NCBI GenBank assembly: GCA_030373045.1
Contig: JAUCPW010000028.1
Span: 1-49,900, forward strand
Source of the DNA: Candidatus Fermentibacter sp.
GTDB taxonomy: Bacteria > Fermentibacterota > Fermentibacteria > Fermentibacterales > Fermentibacteraceae
Direction: 5' to 3'
Length of the DNA stretch: 49,900 bases
Position 1 is the stretch's first letter, and the number at the start of each line of letters is the position of its first letter. Below are positions 40,896-48,879 of this stretch, one piece after another. The notes beneath the pieces are model-generated. The model was given only the letters and a program-made list of their open reading frames with translations. It was not told the DNA's origin and did no database searches. Position numbers and translations under genes: made by a program.

Positions 40896-42020
40896 ATGCC
40901 CCTCAGGATAGATCCCGTCGAGGGAAGAGGCTTCAGGGAGTTCGTGGAGCTCCCGTTCCGCCTGTACGAGGGCGATCCCCTGTGGGTGGCCCCGATCCGG
41001 AGCATGCAGCGCGACATGCTCGACCCCTCCCGCGGGCACCCCTTCCACCAGCACGGCGAGACCGCATGCTTCCTTGCCAGGGATTCCTCGGGAAAGCCCG
41101 TGGGGCGCATCTGCGCCATCGTCAACCGGGCCCACAACGAATTCCATCACGACAGGACCGGCTTCTTCGGCTTCCTCGAGGCCGTGGACGACCAGGAGGT
41201 CTTCGATGCCCTGCTGGAGACCGCATCCGCCTGGCTCCGCACGCGGTGGATGGATACCGTCAGGGGGCCGATGAACTTCTCCACCAACGAGGAGATCGGC
41301 ACTCTCGTCGACGGGTTCGACCGCAGGCCGGTGCTGATGATGACCTACAACCCGCCGTACCACGGCATGCGGATCGAGGCGGCCGGTCTGGCCAAGTCCA
41401 AGGACGTGCTGGCATACCTGCTGGAGAAGGACACGATCAGATGGGACAGGATGAGGAGGCTTGCCGGTCTCGTCGAGAGGAGGACCGGGGCCGAGGTCCG
41501 CACGGTGAGGCGGAAGCATCTCTATGAGGACGTCCTGACCCTGATGGACATCTACAACGAATGCTGGAGCGCGAACTGGGGCTTCGTCCCGATGACCGAC
41601 GCGGAGTTCAGGCAGATGGCGAAGGACCTCTCCCTCATGCTGGTGGAGGACCTCGCGCCTGTCGTCTACGAGAACGGCAGGGCCGTGGCCTTCGCCGTGG
41701 GTCTCCTCGACGCCAACGCAGCTTTCCATGCAGCGCGGGGCAGCCTGCTCGGCACCTTCCTCAGGCTCAAGGTCCCGCCCTTCCGCATCAGGATCGACGG
41801 CGTCAGGGTGATCCTGCTCGCAGTGCGCGAGAAATGGCGCGGATGCGGGCTGGAGAGCCTCATCATATCGAGGATGATCGAGACCGGCTTCAGGATGGGC
41901 GTCACCTGGTCGGAGCTCTCCTGGGTGCTCGAGGACAACCACGCGCTCAGGACGATCCTCGAAGAGGAGATGAACACCGCCGTGTACAAGACCTACAGGA
42001 TCTACGACAAGACCCTCTAG
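40896..42020 (+). CDS. GNAT-like acyltransferase, probable bacterial ceramide synthase
   Basis: The 374-residue protein belongs to a family annotated as GNAT-superfamily N-acyltransferases. Blocks seen are FRLYEGDPLWVAP, HPFHQHGETACFLAR, GRICAIVNRAHNEFHHDRTGFFGF in parts, VRGPMNFSTNEE, MMTYNPPYH and the C-terminal WRGCGLESLIISRMIE acetyl-CoA-like loop. In Caulobacter-type ceramide synthesis a GNAT-like protein (bCerS) adds the acyl chain. Its place 13 bases after spt supports the same job; this is inference from family and context. ATG at 40896 has no strong ribosome-binding site. Confidence 0.68.
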   Translation: MPLRIDPVEGRGFREFVELPFRLYEGDPLWVAPIRSMQRDMLDPSRGHPFHQHGETACFLARDSSGKPVGRICAIVNRAHNEFHHDRTGFFGFLEAVDDQEVFDALLETASAWLRTRWMDTVRGPMNFSTNEEIGTLVDGFDRRPVLMMTYNPPYHGMRIEAAGLAKSKDVLAYLLEKDTIRWDRMRRLAGLVERRTGAEVRTVRRKHLYEDVLTLMDIYNECWSANWGFVPMTDAEFRQMAKDLSLMLVEDLAPVVYENGRAVAFAVGLLDANAAFHAARGSLLGTFLRLKVPPFRIRIDGVRVILLAVREKWRGCGLESLIISRMIETGFRMGVTWSELSWVLEDNHALRTILEEEMNTAVYKTYRIYDKTL

Positions 42021-42041
42021 CCCGCCCGGAGGCTCCATCCC

Positions 42042-43829
42042 ATGACTTCCGACGAACTCAGGTCCCTTTTCATCGACTTCTTCGTGGGTCGGGGACATGC
42101 CCGCATAGACGGCGCATCCCTCATACCCGAGAACGACTCCACCGTCCTCTTCACCACGGCGGGCATGCATCCCCTCGTGCCCTACCTCATGGGAGGAAGG
42201 CACCCCGCGGGGCGCAGGCTCGTGGACCTGCAGAAGTGCATCAGGACCGGCGACATCGACTCCGTGGGAGACTGTTCGCACCTCACCTTCTTCGAGATGC
42301 TCGGCAACTGGTCGCTCGGCGACTACTTCAAGCGCGAGGCGATCACCTGGAGCTACGAATTCCTGACGGGGAGGGAGTGGCTCGGCTTCGACCCGGCTCT
42401 CCTGAGCGTGACGGTATTCGCCGGCGAGGGGCAGGTCCCTCCCGATGAAGAGGCCGCCCGCATCTGGGAGGAGATGGGCATCCCGCGCGGGAGGATCCAC
42501 TTCCTGGGCCGCGAGGACAACTGGTGGGGCCCGGCCGGCGTGACGGGACCGTGCGGCCCCGACACCGAGATGTTCATCGATACCCGGAAGGAGCCCTGCG
42601 GCCCGTCGTGCCGTCCCGGGTGCGGCTGCGGCAAGTACTTCGAGGTCTGGAACGACGTCTTCATGCAGTACGACAAGACCAGGGAGGGCTCCTACGAGCC
42701 GCTTGCCCAGAGGAACGTCGACACCGGGATGGGCGTGGAGCGCACCGTGGCGATGATGAACGGCTGCGACAGCATCTACGGCATCCCGCTCTTCAGGCCC
42801 GTGTTCGAATTCCTTGAGAAGGCCTCCGGGCTCGATCCCGAATCCGATCCCGAGGCCCGCAGGTCGATGAGGATCATCGCGGACCACGCCCGGTCGTCCA
42901 CCCACATCCTCGGCGACGACATGGGCGTACCGCCGTCGAACCTCGACCAGGGCTACGTGCTGAGGCGCCTTCTCAGGCTGGCGGTGCGGCACGCGAGGAA
43001 GCTGGGCATCGAGGGCCCGATCCTGCCGGATCTCGCCAGGCTCGTCATCGAGGGCGAATCCCACGTCCATCCCGAACTGACCAGGAACAGGGCCTTCATC
43101 CTCTCCGAGGTGGAGAAGGAGGAGTCGCAGTTCGAGAAGACCCTCCAGGCCGGGATGAGGGAGTTCGAGAAGCTCCTGCCGAACCTCCTGAAGAACCCGT
43201 CGAGGACCATACCGGGAAGGGTCGCATTCAGGCTCTACGACACCTACGGCTTCCCGGTTGAGTTCACCACCGAGCTGGCCCGCGAGAACGGCCTCGAGGT
43301 GGATGCCGAGGGATACGCCCAGGCTCTGGACAAGCACCGCGAGCTGTCGAGGGCCGGCCTCGACCGCAAGTTCGGGGGCGGCCTGGCCGACCACAGCGAC
43401 ATGGTGACGAAGCTCCACACGGCCACCCACCTGCTGCACAGGGCTCTCCGCGAGGTGCTGGGCGACCACGTCGAGCAGAAGGGGAGCAACATCACCCACG
43501 AGAGGCTCAGGTTCGACTTCAGCCATCCCCGGGCCATGACGCCCGAAGAGCTGTCGGAGGTCGCGAGGCGTGTGAACGCCGCGATCGAAGCCGACCTGGA
43601 GGTCACGTTCACGGAGGAGACGGTCGAGAAGGCCGGGGAGATGGGGGCCATCGGCCTCTTCAAGTCCAGGTACGGCGAGAAGGTGAAGGTCTACAGGATA
43701 GGCGGCTATTCGATGGAGATCTGCGGGGGACCCCACGTGGAGCGCACGGGAGGGATGGGAAGGTTCGTCATCCAGTCGGAGAAGAGCTCCTCCCAGGGCA
43801 TCAGGAGGATAAGGGCGGTGCTCGAGTGA
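42042..43829 (+). CDS. alaS: Alanyl-tRNA synthetase, short form without C-terminal domains
   Basis: AlaS charges tRNA-Ala. The 595-residue protein keeps the class II catalytic core (IDGASLIPENDSTVLFTTAGM in parts, FFEMLGNWSLGDYFKREAI, GPCGPDTEMF) and the tRNA-recognition region. It also keeps the editing domain, with the zinc residues HTATH near residue 463 and CGGPHVERT near residue 565. It stops there, where full bacterial enzymes (about 870 residues) continue with a coiled coil and the C-Ala domain. The end coincides with a real stop that overlaps the next start, so truncation by a frameshift is unlikely. Such short AlaRS forms are known in some candidate phyla. Confidence 0.92.
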   Translation: MTSDELRSLFIDFFVGRGHARIDGASLIPENDSTVLFTTAGMHPLVPYLMGGRHPAGRRLVDLQKCIRTGDIDSVGDCSHLTFFEMLGNWSLGDYFKREAITWSYEFLTGREWLGFDPALLSVTVFAGEGQVPPDEEAARIWEEMGIPRGRIHFLGREDNWWGPAGVTGPCGPDTEMFIDTRKEPCGPSCRPGCGCGKYFEVWNDVFMQYDKTREGSYEPLAQRNVDTGMGVERTVAMMNGCDSIYGIPLFRPVFEFLEKASGLDPESDPEARRSMRIIADHARSSTHILGDDMGVPPSNLDQGYVLRRLLRLAVRHARKLGIEGPILPDLARLVIEGESHVHPELTRNRAFILSEVEKEESQFEKTLQAGMREFEKLLPNLLKNPSRTIPGRVAFRLYDTYGFPVEFTTELARENGLEVDAEGYAQALDKHRELSRAGLDRKFGGGLADHSDMVTKLHTATHLLHRALREVLGDHVEQKGSNITHERLRFDFSHPRAMTPEELSEVARRVNAAIEADLEVTFTEETVEKAGEMGAIGLFKSRYGEKVKVYRIGGYSMEICGGPHVERTGGMGRFVIQSEKSSSQGIRRIRAVLE

Positions 43830-44764
43830 GCCGCACCGGCCTTCTCCTCGCGGCGGCCCTGCTGCCTTCGGCGGCGTGCGGGCAGGGGCAGGCCCTTCCC
43901 GACTTCTCGGGCTCGTGGGAGACCACATATGGCACTCTCGTCCTGACGCAGGAGGGCTCCTCGGTCTCGGGCTACTACATCATGAGCGGCATGTGCACGG
44001 TGGAGGGCACGATCGACGGCAGCGGCCGCTTCGTCTTCACCTACACCGAACCTGCCGCCTCGGGAGAGGGCTGGTTCGACCTCTCCGCCGACGGAACCGC
44101 GATCTCCGGGGAGTGGCGCGCCGACGGATCGTCGGCATGGGCGCCCTGGGTGGGCACCAGGAGCGGCTCCGCCGGAGACGGGAACGCCCGCTGGCTGGTG
44201 ATCCTCGAGGCAGAGTGGCAGTCGGGCATGGACGAGCCCGAGTACTCGTTCGGCGAGATGCTCGCTGCGTTCTTCGCGAGGGTGGAGGGCGTCAGGGTGA
44301 GGCACAGGTTCATACACGACAGGTCGGATCTCCAGCTCTTCGCGCTCGAGGCCGCATCCCTGCCGGGCAGTGTCTACCTGCTGCTCTCGTGCCATGCCTC
44401 GGAGAACGGCATCTCCCTTGCCGACGAGACTCTCGACGGCAGGGCGATAGCCGAGGCGCTCGCCCCGTGCCGGAACCTCGCGCTGCTCCACTTCTCGAGC
44501 TGCCTCGTCATGGGCGGCGGCCTGCCCGCGCGGGTGATGTCGTCCAGGAGCGACTGGGACGAGGACTTCATCATCTCCGGCTACACCAAGAGCGTCGACT
44601 GGGCGGGGAGCGCGATAATCGAATTCTTCTACCTGGACTGCATTCTCGAGAAGGGGCTGCCTCCCGCCGAGGCGGCCAGGGCGGTACTGGGCACGCTCGA
44701 CTATGCCGGGGAGGCGCCGGGCGGCTGGATGGACGCGGCCGGATTCACCTGGATCGAACCCTAG
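43826..44764 (+). CDS. Exported protein with lipocalin-like and CHAT/caspase-like segments
   Basis: The 312-residue protein has a signal peptide (LLLAAALLPSAAC), possibly a lipoprotein. Residues 28-112 form a beta-rich segment (SGSWETTYGTLVLTQEG in parts, SGYY, SGEWRADG, PWVGTR) like small eukaryote-type lipocalin barrels. The C-terminal half has YLLLSCHASENG and, 36 residues after that His, LLHFSSCLVMGG. The order hydrophobic strand-His, acidic loop, helix, hydrophobic strand-Cys is that of caspase/CHAT peptidases. Protease activity is only inferred. GTG at 43826 overlaps the alaS stop. The M42 aminopeptidase gene follows after nine bases. Confidence 0.6.
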   Translation: MSRTGLLLAAALLPSAACGQGQALPDFSGSWETTYGTLVLTQEGSSVSGYYIMSGMCTVEGTIDGSGRFVFTYTEPAASGEGWFDLSADGTAISGEWRADGSSAWAPWVGTRSGSAGDGNARWLVILEAEWQSGMDEPEYSFGEMLAAFFARVEGVRVRHRFIHDRSDLQLFALEAASLPGSVYLLLSCHASENGISLADETLDGRAIAEALAPCRNLALLHFSSCLVMGGGLPARVMSSRSDWDEDFIISGYTKSVDWAGSAIIEFFYLDCILEKGLPPAEAARAVLGTLDYAGEAPGGWMDAAGFTWIEP

Positions 44765-44773
44765 GAGGGCGCC

Positions 44774-45829
44774 ATGGCCGTCGATGACATCGATCTCGGT
44801 TTCCTGGGAGCCCTCTGCGAGGCCGACGGGGTTTCGGGCAGGGAGGATGCGGTCAACGCCATCCTCCACGCACGCCTCGCGGATTCGGCCGACTCGGTGA
44901 GGGTGGATGCCGTCAAGAACATCCACTTCGTCAGGAAGGGCGACGGGAGCGGCCCGAAGGTGATGCTCGCCGCCCACACCGACGAGATAGGTTTCCTCGT
45001 GTTCAACATCGACGACGACGGCTTCATCTCCCTCGCCCCCCTGGGCGGCTGGACCGCGGAGAACATGATCGGCCACGCCGTCAGGATCCACACGCGGAAG
45101 GGCGGCGTCCTCCCGGGGGTGGTGCAGAGGAGGGCGGCGTGGCTGCCCGAGCACCAGAACAGGGCCCTGAGGCTCGACGAGCTCTACATCGACACGGGCA
45201 TGAAGAAGGACGATGTCGTCCGAGAGATTTCGCGGGGTGACTGGGTCTCCATGTCCACGCCGTTCACGCGGATCGGGAACTGCCTGCTCGGAAAGGCCTT
45301 CGACGACAGGGTGGGCGTGTTCGTGATGGCAGAGGCCTTCAGGCGCTTCCGCAACGAGCGCATCGAGGTACACGCAGTGGGCACCTCCCAGGAGGAGGTG
45401 GGGCTCCGCGGCTCCACGGTGGCCGCCCAGGACGTCCGCCCCGACATCGCCATCGCCATAGACGTCACCGGCGCGGGCGACATCCCCGAGGCCCCGCCCC
45501 GGCTGCGCATCGCCCGGCTGGGGGACGGAGTCGCCGTGAAGTACATGGACGGCTCGGTGATCAGCTCGCCCGAACTCGTCGAGTTCACCCGCGGGCTGGC
45601 GGAGGAGGCGGGGATAGACCATCAGATGGAGATCCTCCTCGCAGGGGGGACCGACACCTCCTCCATGCAGAAGTGGGGGGCCGGGCCCCATGCGATCTGC
45701 CTCTCGGTCCCGAACAGGTACGGGCACGGCCCTGGATCGGTCATCCATTCGCACGACGCAGAGACCGCGATCGAGCTCCTGACGCTCATGCTCGACAGGC
45801 TGGACGGATTCGAACCGCCCGGGTCTTGA
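44774..45829 (+). CDS. M42-family glutamyl aminopeptidase
   Basis: This is a cytoplasmic di-metal aminopeptidase, probably a tetrahedral TET-type enzyme, of 351 residues. The metal and catalytic motifs are AAHTDEIGF near residue 66, GKAFDDRVG near 175, TSQEEVGLRG near 208 and IAIDVTGAGD near 232. The C-terminal metal His is in PNRYGHGPGS-like context. It degrades peptides released by larger proteases. ATG at 44774 follows a TAGGAGGG site. The stop region overlaps the likely -35 box of the next gene's promoter. Confidence 0.9.
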   Translation: MAVDDIDLGFLGALCEADGVSGREDAVNAILHARLADSADSVRVDAVKNIHFVRKGDGSGPKVMLAAHTDEIGFLVFNIDDDGFISLAPLGGWTAENMIGHAVRIHTRKGGVLPGVVQRRAAWLPEHQNRALRLDELYIDTGMKKDDVVREISRGDWVSMSTPFTRIGNCLLGKAFDDRVGVFVMAEAFRRFRNERIEVHAVGTSQEEVGLRGSTVAAQDVRPDIAIAIDVTGAGDIPEAPPRLRIARLGDGVAVKYMDGSVISSPELVEFTRGLAEEAGIDHQMEILLAGGTDTSSMQKWGAGPHAICLSVPNRYGHGPGSVIHSHDAETAIELLTLMLDRLDGFEPPGS

Positions 45830-45854
45830 CGGCGCATGCGTCATCCCCGATATA
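45826..45854 (+). promoter_or_regulatory. Sigma70-like promoter for the RRM protein gene
   Basis: TTGACG (45826-45831) is followed after 17 bases by GATATA (45849-45854); TATAAC at 45851-45856 is the alternative -10 with a 19-base spacer. The AT-rich box stands out from the GC-rich surroundings. The transcript would start near 45861 and leave a leader of about 180 bases. The -35 box overlaps the M42 stop codon. Confidence 0.5.
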
Positions 45855-45941
45855 ACACGCGGTTTCAGATTCTTGGCTTGGGGTTCCGTCATCCCTCCTT
45901 GTCGAGTGTATGTGCTCCCCGATTCGAGGCCTGATCCAAGG

Positions 45942-45983
45942 AAGCCCTCAGGGCTTGGGCATCCCGGCGCCCTGACAGCCGGG
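45942..45983 (+). promoter_or_regulatory. Structured 5' leader of the RRM protein gene
   Basis: Two inverted repeats lie in the leader: AAGCCC (45942-45947) with GGGCTT (45951-45956), and CCCGGC (45963-45968) with GCCGGG (45978-45983). The rest of 45857-46042 holds no open gene that I can support. Long structured leaders are usual on cold-shock and other RNA-binding protein genes, where they respond to temperature or the protein itself. That role is inferred here. Confidence 0.4.
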
Positions 45984-46042
45984 GAAGAGATGGCTTCGGG
46001 TTCGGAGCCGACAGGGGGCGGGAGCCCCGAGAAGGAGATACT

Positions 46043-46324
46043 GTGAGCAACAAGCTGTTCGTCGGAGGCCTTGCATGGGCTACCACAGACCAGTCCCTCG
46101 AGAAGGCGTTCTCGGTCCACGGTGAGGTCACCGAGGCCCGCGTCGTCCAGGACCGCGACACCGGTAGGTCCCGCGGGTTCGGGTTCGTGACCTTCGCCTC
46201 CTCCGACAGCGCCCTTGCTGCGAAGAACGCCATGGACAACGCCGTCATCGACGGCCGCAACGTCCGCGTCGACTTCGCCACCGACAGGGAGCGCACCGGC
46301 GGCGGAATGGGCAGCAGGCGATAA
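46043..46324 (+). CDS. Small RRM-domain RNA-binding protein
   Basis: The 93-residue protein is a single RNA recognition motif. RNP2 is KLFVGGL at residues 4-10, and RNP1 is [10 protein letters not shown] near residues 43-52; the aromatic residues that stack on RNA are present. A short Gly/Arg tail follows (GGGMGSRR), as in cyanobacterial and other bacterial RRM proteins. It probably binds many RNAs and may act in cold adaptation. The start is GTG at 46043 behind AAGGAGA. It is a single-gene unit with its own promoter, long leader and terminator, which suggests strong, separate expression. Confidence 0.93.
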   Translation: MSNKLFVGGLAWATTDQSLEKAFSVHGEVTEARVVQDRDTGRSRGFGFVTFASSDSALAAKNAMDNAVIDGRNVRVDFATDRERTGGGMGSRR

Positions 46325-46342
46325 CCCCGCTGTTCTCTGAGA

Positions 46343-46369
46343 GGGCGGCCCTTCGGGGCCGCCCTTTTT
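46343..46369 (+). terminator. Intrinsic terminator after the RRM gene
   Basis: GGGCGGCCC (46343-46351) and GGGCCGCCC (46356-46364) form a nine-pair stem closed by the stable tetraloop TTCG, followed by TTTTT (46365-46369). This is the best terminator in the window and ends the RRM transcript 18 bases after its stop codon. Confidence 0.92.
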
Positions 46370-46459
46370 CGTTGCCGGCCCCTTCTCGCATGTCCGTCCC
46401 GGATCCCCGCCGGCCCGGTCTTGACCAGCGGCGGCCACCGGACGAAACTAAGGTTGGGA

Positions 46460-47215
46460 ATGCGGATGGAGTGCATGAGGAACGCGGATCTCTGGAAACC
46501 TTCCAAGTTCGTTTCATGCCGGGGCCGGCTGGGGGCATCGCGCAACCCGCGCGAGGTGAGCCCGGGCTCGAGGCTCTTCACCGGCATGATCGCAGCCTGC
46601 TACGAGAGGTGCCTGCCCACGTTCGCGCGGGGGAGGACGGTCGACCTGGGCTGCGGGAAGGCCCCGCTGGCCGGCCTGTGCAGACCCCTTGTCTCCGACT
46701 ACATATGCGTCGACTGGGCCGGGACCATCCACGGAAGGGACTACCTCGACCTCGAGTGCGACCTGTCCAGGAAGCTCCCGTTCCGAGACGGATCCTTCGA
46801 CACCGTCATCCTCTCGGACGTCATGGAGCACATCCCGGAGCCCGGCCTCCTCTGGTCGGAGCTCTACCGCATCCTGTCGCCCGGAGGGACCATCGTCATG
46901 AACACGCCCTTCCTCTACCGGCTCCATGAGGAGCCCCACGACTACTTCCGGTATACGGAGTACGCCCTGAAGCGCTTCGCTTCCATGTCCGGCTTCGAGA
47001 TCCTGCGGTTCGAATCCATCGGCGGATCGCCCGAAGTGCTTGCGGACCTCCTGGCCAAGAACCTGGTGTGTGTCCGTGCGGTGGGCCCGTTGATCGCAGG
47101 GCTGCTCCAGTCGGCCGTCTCGCTCCTCGGGCGGATGCGGTTCGTGAGGCACATCTCCGAGAGTACGGAAAGGGCCTTCCCGCTCGGCTACTTCATGGTG
47201 GCGGGAAGGCCCTGA
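46460..47215 (+). CDS. Class I SAM-dependent methyltransferase
   Basis: The 251-residue protein has the SAM-binding motif VDLGCGKAPL near residue 60, CVDW as the second element, LPFRDGSFDTVILSDVMEHI near 110 in parts, and RILSPGG..VMNTPFLY, all typical of Methyltransf_11-type enzymes. The HDYFRYTEYALKRF block occurs in methyltransferases of surface polysaccharide clusters, but the substrate is unknown. The start ATG 46460 is uncertain; ATG at 46466 or 46475 could also serve. TTGACC at 46421 with a poor -10 near 46444 may be its promoter. It converges on the M28 peptidase with a 13-base gap. Confidence 0.8.
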   Translation: MRMECMRNADLWKPSKFVSCRGRLGASRNPREVSPGSRLFTGMIAACYERCLPTFARGRTVDLGCGKAPLAGLCRPLVSDYICVDWAGTIHGRDYLDLECDLSRKLPFRDGSFDTVILSDVMEHIPEPGLLWSELYRILSPGGTIVMNTPFLYRLHEEPHDYFRYTEYALKRFASMSGFEILRFESIGGSPEVLADLLAKNLVCVRAVGPLIAGLLQSAVSLLGRMRFVRHISESTERAFPLGYFMVAGRP

Positions 47216-47228
47216 TCCAGAGGTCGCG

Positions 47229-48773
47229 TCAGTCCAGCACGACCAGCCTCGAGGCGCCGGACAGCCCTTCTCCGTCCCATCCCACGGCGTAGACCCCTGC
47301 CGGGAGGCCGGAAAGGTCCAGCTCGAGAGGCGTCGCACCATCGAGGGCGCACTCCGAGACGATCCTGCCGTCCAGCCCGTAGATCCTGCACGCGAAGACC
47401 CCCGCCGGGGCCCCGCACATCGTCAGGGCTGCGCTTCCGGAGGCCGGGTTCGGGGAGACCGACAGGGATGCGCATGCGCTTCCGCCGCCGCCGTTGATGC
47501 CCGAAGGTCCGACTGGCTGGGCCAGGGACGCGAGCGCGGCCACCGACGCCCTCACGCAGTCCGTACCGAACGGCCAGTATCCGGTGTAGTTGGCCAGAAG
47601 ATCCGTGGTCGTGTGGTACCAGGGGTTGTAGTCGACGTCGTACTCGATGCCCAGCACGGCGGGGTAGCCGCAGTTCCAGAACGAGGAATGGTCGCTGTAG
47701 GTGGCCGAGGGATCGTACTCGGTCACCACGTCCAGCGAAGGCACGTAGGTGTCCATCGCCTGCGCCACCGCCTCGGCCAGGGCCTGCGACTGGGAGTCGT
47801 AGGGGATCCAGAGCGAGTCGTACCCGGCGGGGGCGAACAGGATCATGTCCAGGTTGATGACTCCGAGGATCTCGTCACCTGCCTCGAAGGCCGACTGGGC
47901 GTAGTATTCGCTGCCTACGAGCCCGACCTCCTCCGCGCTGAAGCAGATGAACCTCACCGTGTACCTGAACTGGTACGGAGCCATGACCCTCGCCGCCTCG
48001 AGCACGGTGGCCGACCCGCTGGCGTTGTCGTCGGCCCCGGGGGCGGTTTCCTCCATCGGCCATGTGATGGAGTCGAGGTGGCCGCAGATGATGTAGATCG
48101 AGTCGGGCGAGACCGCACCCGGGATCTCGGCTATCACGTTGCTGGTCTGGTCGCCGTAGAAGGTGAACCACTGCTGGTCGCAGGGGATCCAGTGCAGCCC
48201 GAACCACTGGTCCACCCAGGCGGCCGCCTGGTCGTACTCGTCCATGACGCAGACCCTGGTGCCGTAGTCCTCGAGATGCTGGATCACGGCCATGATGCTG
48301 TCCTGGCTCACCGCGGCCACCATGTCGTCGATCATCCCGTCCGTTACGCCGGAAGGGACGGCCGGCGCCCCGCTCCGCTCGCAGACGACCCTCAGGGGCG
48401 ACACCAGCCTCGTCCCGGGAAGGCCGGTGATCGGCCGGCTCCCCTGCGGAATCGATACGATGGCGACGTCGCCTCTCTCGAAGATCGTGGTCCCGAGAAG
48501 GCCGGCCGTGCGAGGATCAGCTCCGGGAGCCAGGTGGACGACGACCAGGTCGTCGAGGTCGAAGGGCCCCTCGAGCAGGATTTCCGCAGGGGCCGGGACG
48601 CTCCCCGGATCGTCACAGAGGGCTATGAACCATTCGGCGTCCCTGAAAACCACGTCGAGCGCCTCGTACCAGCCCTCGCCCGAGGCCGTCCTGACGTCCC
48701 GCTCGACGAGCAGGAGATCCGCACCGGGACCGGTCGAAACAATGAGCGAAATCAGCAGTGACAGAGCGTGCAT
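47229..48773 (-). CDS. Secreted M28 aminopeptidase with type IX-like C-terminal domain
   Basis: The 514-residue protein has a signal peptide of about 16 residues, an N-terminal region with no clear family, and an M28 peptidase domain. Zinc-site motifs are ICGHLDSI near residue 229, APGADDNASGSATVLE near 245, FSAEEVGLVGS near 281 and the His in WYHTTTD near 396. The end, with SVSPNPASGSAALTM, RIYGLDGRIV and LPAGVYAVGW, is a type IX-like sorting domain, as in the two HExxH proteases at 22850-26341. It should be exported and probably surface-bound. ATG at 48773 has GGAGG ten bases upstream. Confidence 0.88.
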   Translation of the reverse strand: MHALSLLISLIVSTGPGADLLLVERDVRTASGEGWYEALDVVFRDAEWFIALCDDPGSVPAPAEILLEGPFDLDDLVVVHLAPGADPRTAGLLGTTIFERGDVAIVSIPQGSRPITGLPGTRLVSPLRVVCERSGAPAVPSGVTDGMIDDMVAAVSQDSIMAVIQHLEDYGTRVCVMDEYDQAAAWVDQWFGLHWIPCDQQWFTFYGDQTSNVIAEIPGAVSPDSIYIICGHLDSITWPMEETAPGADDNASGSATVLEAARVMAPYQFRYTVRFICFSAEEVGLVGSEYYAQSAFEAGDEILGVINLDMILFAPAGYDSLWIPYDSQSQALAEAVAQAMDTYVPSLDVVTEYDPSATYSDHSSFWNCGYPAVLGIEYDVDYNPWYHTTTDLLANYTGYWPFGTDCVRASVAALASLAQPVGPSGINGGGGSACASLSVSPNPASGSAALTMCGAPAGVFACRIYGLDGRIVSECALDGATPLELDLSGLPAGVYAVGWDGEGLSGASRLVVLD

Positions 48774-48879
48774 CGGGGACCGACCTCCATTCGCCTCGCC
48801 GGGATGACGGGATCGGCTCCGAATATAGCTGTGCGAGCGGCTTCGTGCCCCGGGCCGGCCGATCCCTTATGTTCGGGGC
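48774..48879. other. Divergent gap with a possible minus-strand -10 box
   Basis: The gap holds the GGAGG site of the M28 gene and, on the minus strand, TATATT (48827-48822). A matching -35 box is not evident, so a promoter for the peptidase is only possible. On the plus strand no strong ribosome-binding site precedes the GTG at 48880. Nothing else is seen. Confidence 0.3.

Noticed and set aside
38165-43928. Very long minus-strand open frames (about 990 and 1063 codons) opposite spt, the GNAT-like gene and alaS
   Set aside because: They are antisense to well-conserved enzymes, have no family motifs, and are rich in His, Arg, Pro and Val in the way GC-rich antisense frames are.
43706-46438. 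A 910-codon minus-strand open frame opposite the exported protein and M42 genes
   Set aside because: It shadows real plus-strand genes and shows no domain or signal; its length follows from high GC.
46421-46450. Promoter before the methyltransferase (TTGACC and a box near 46444)
   Set aside because: The -10 candidate, GAAACT, fits poorly; mentioned in the gene entry only.
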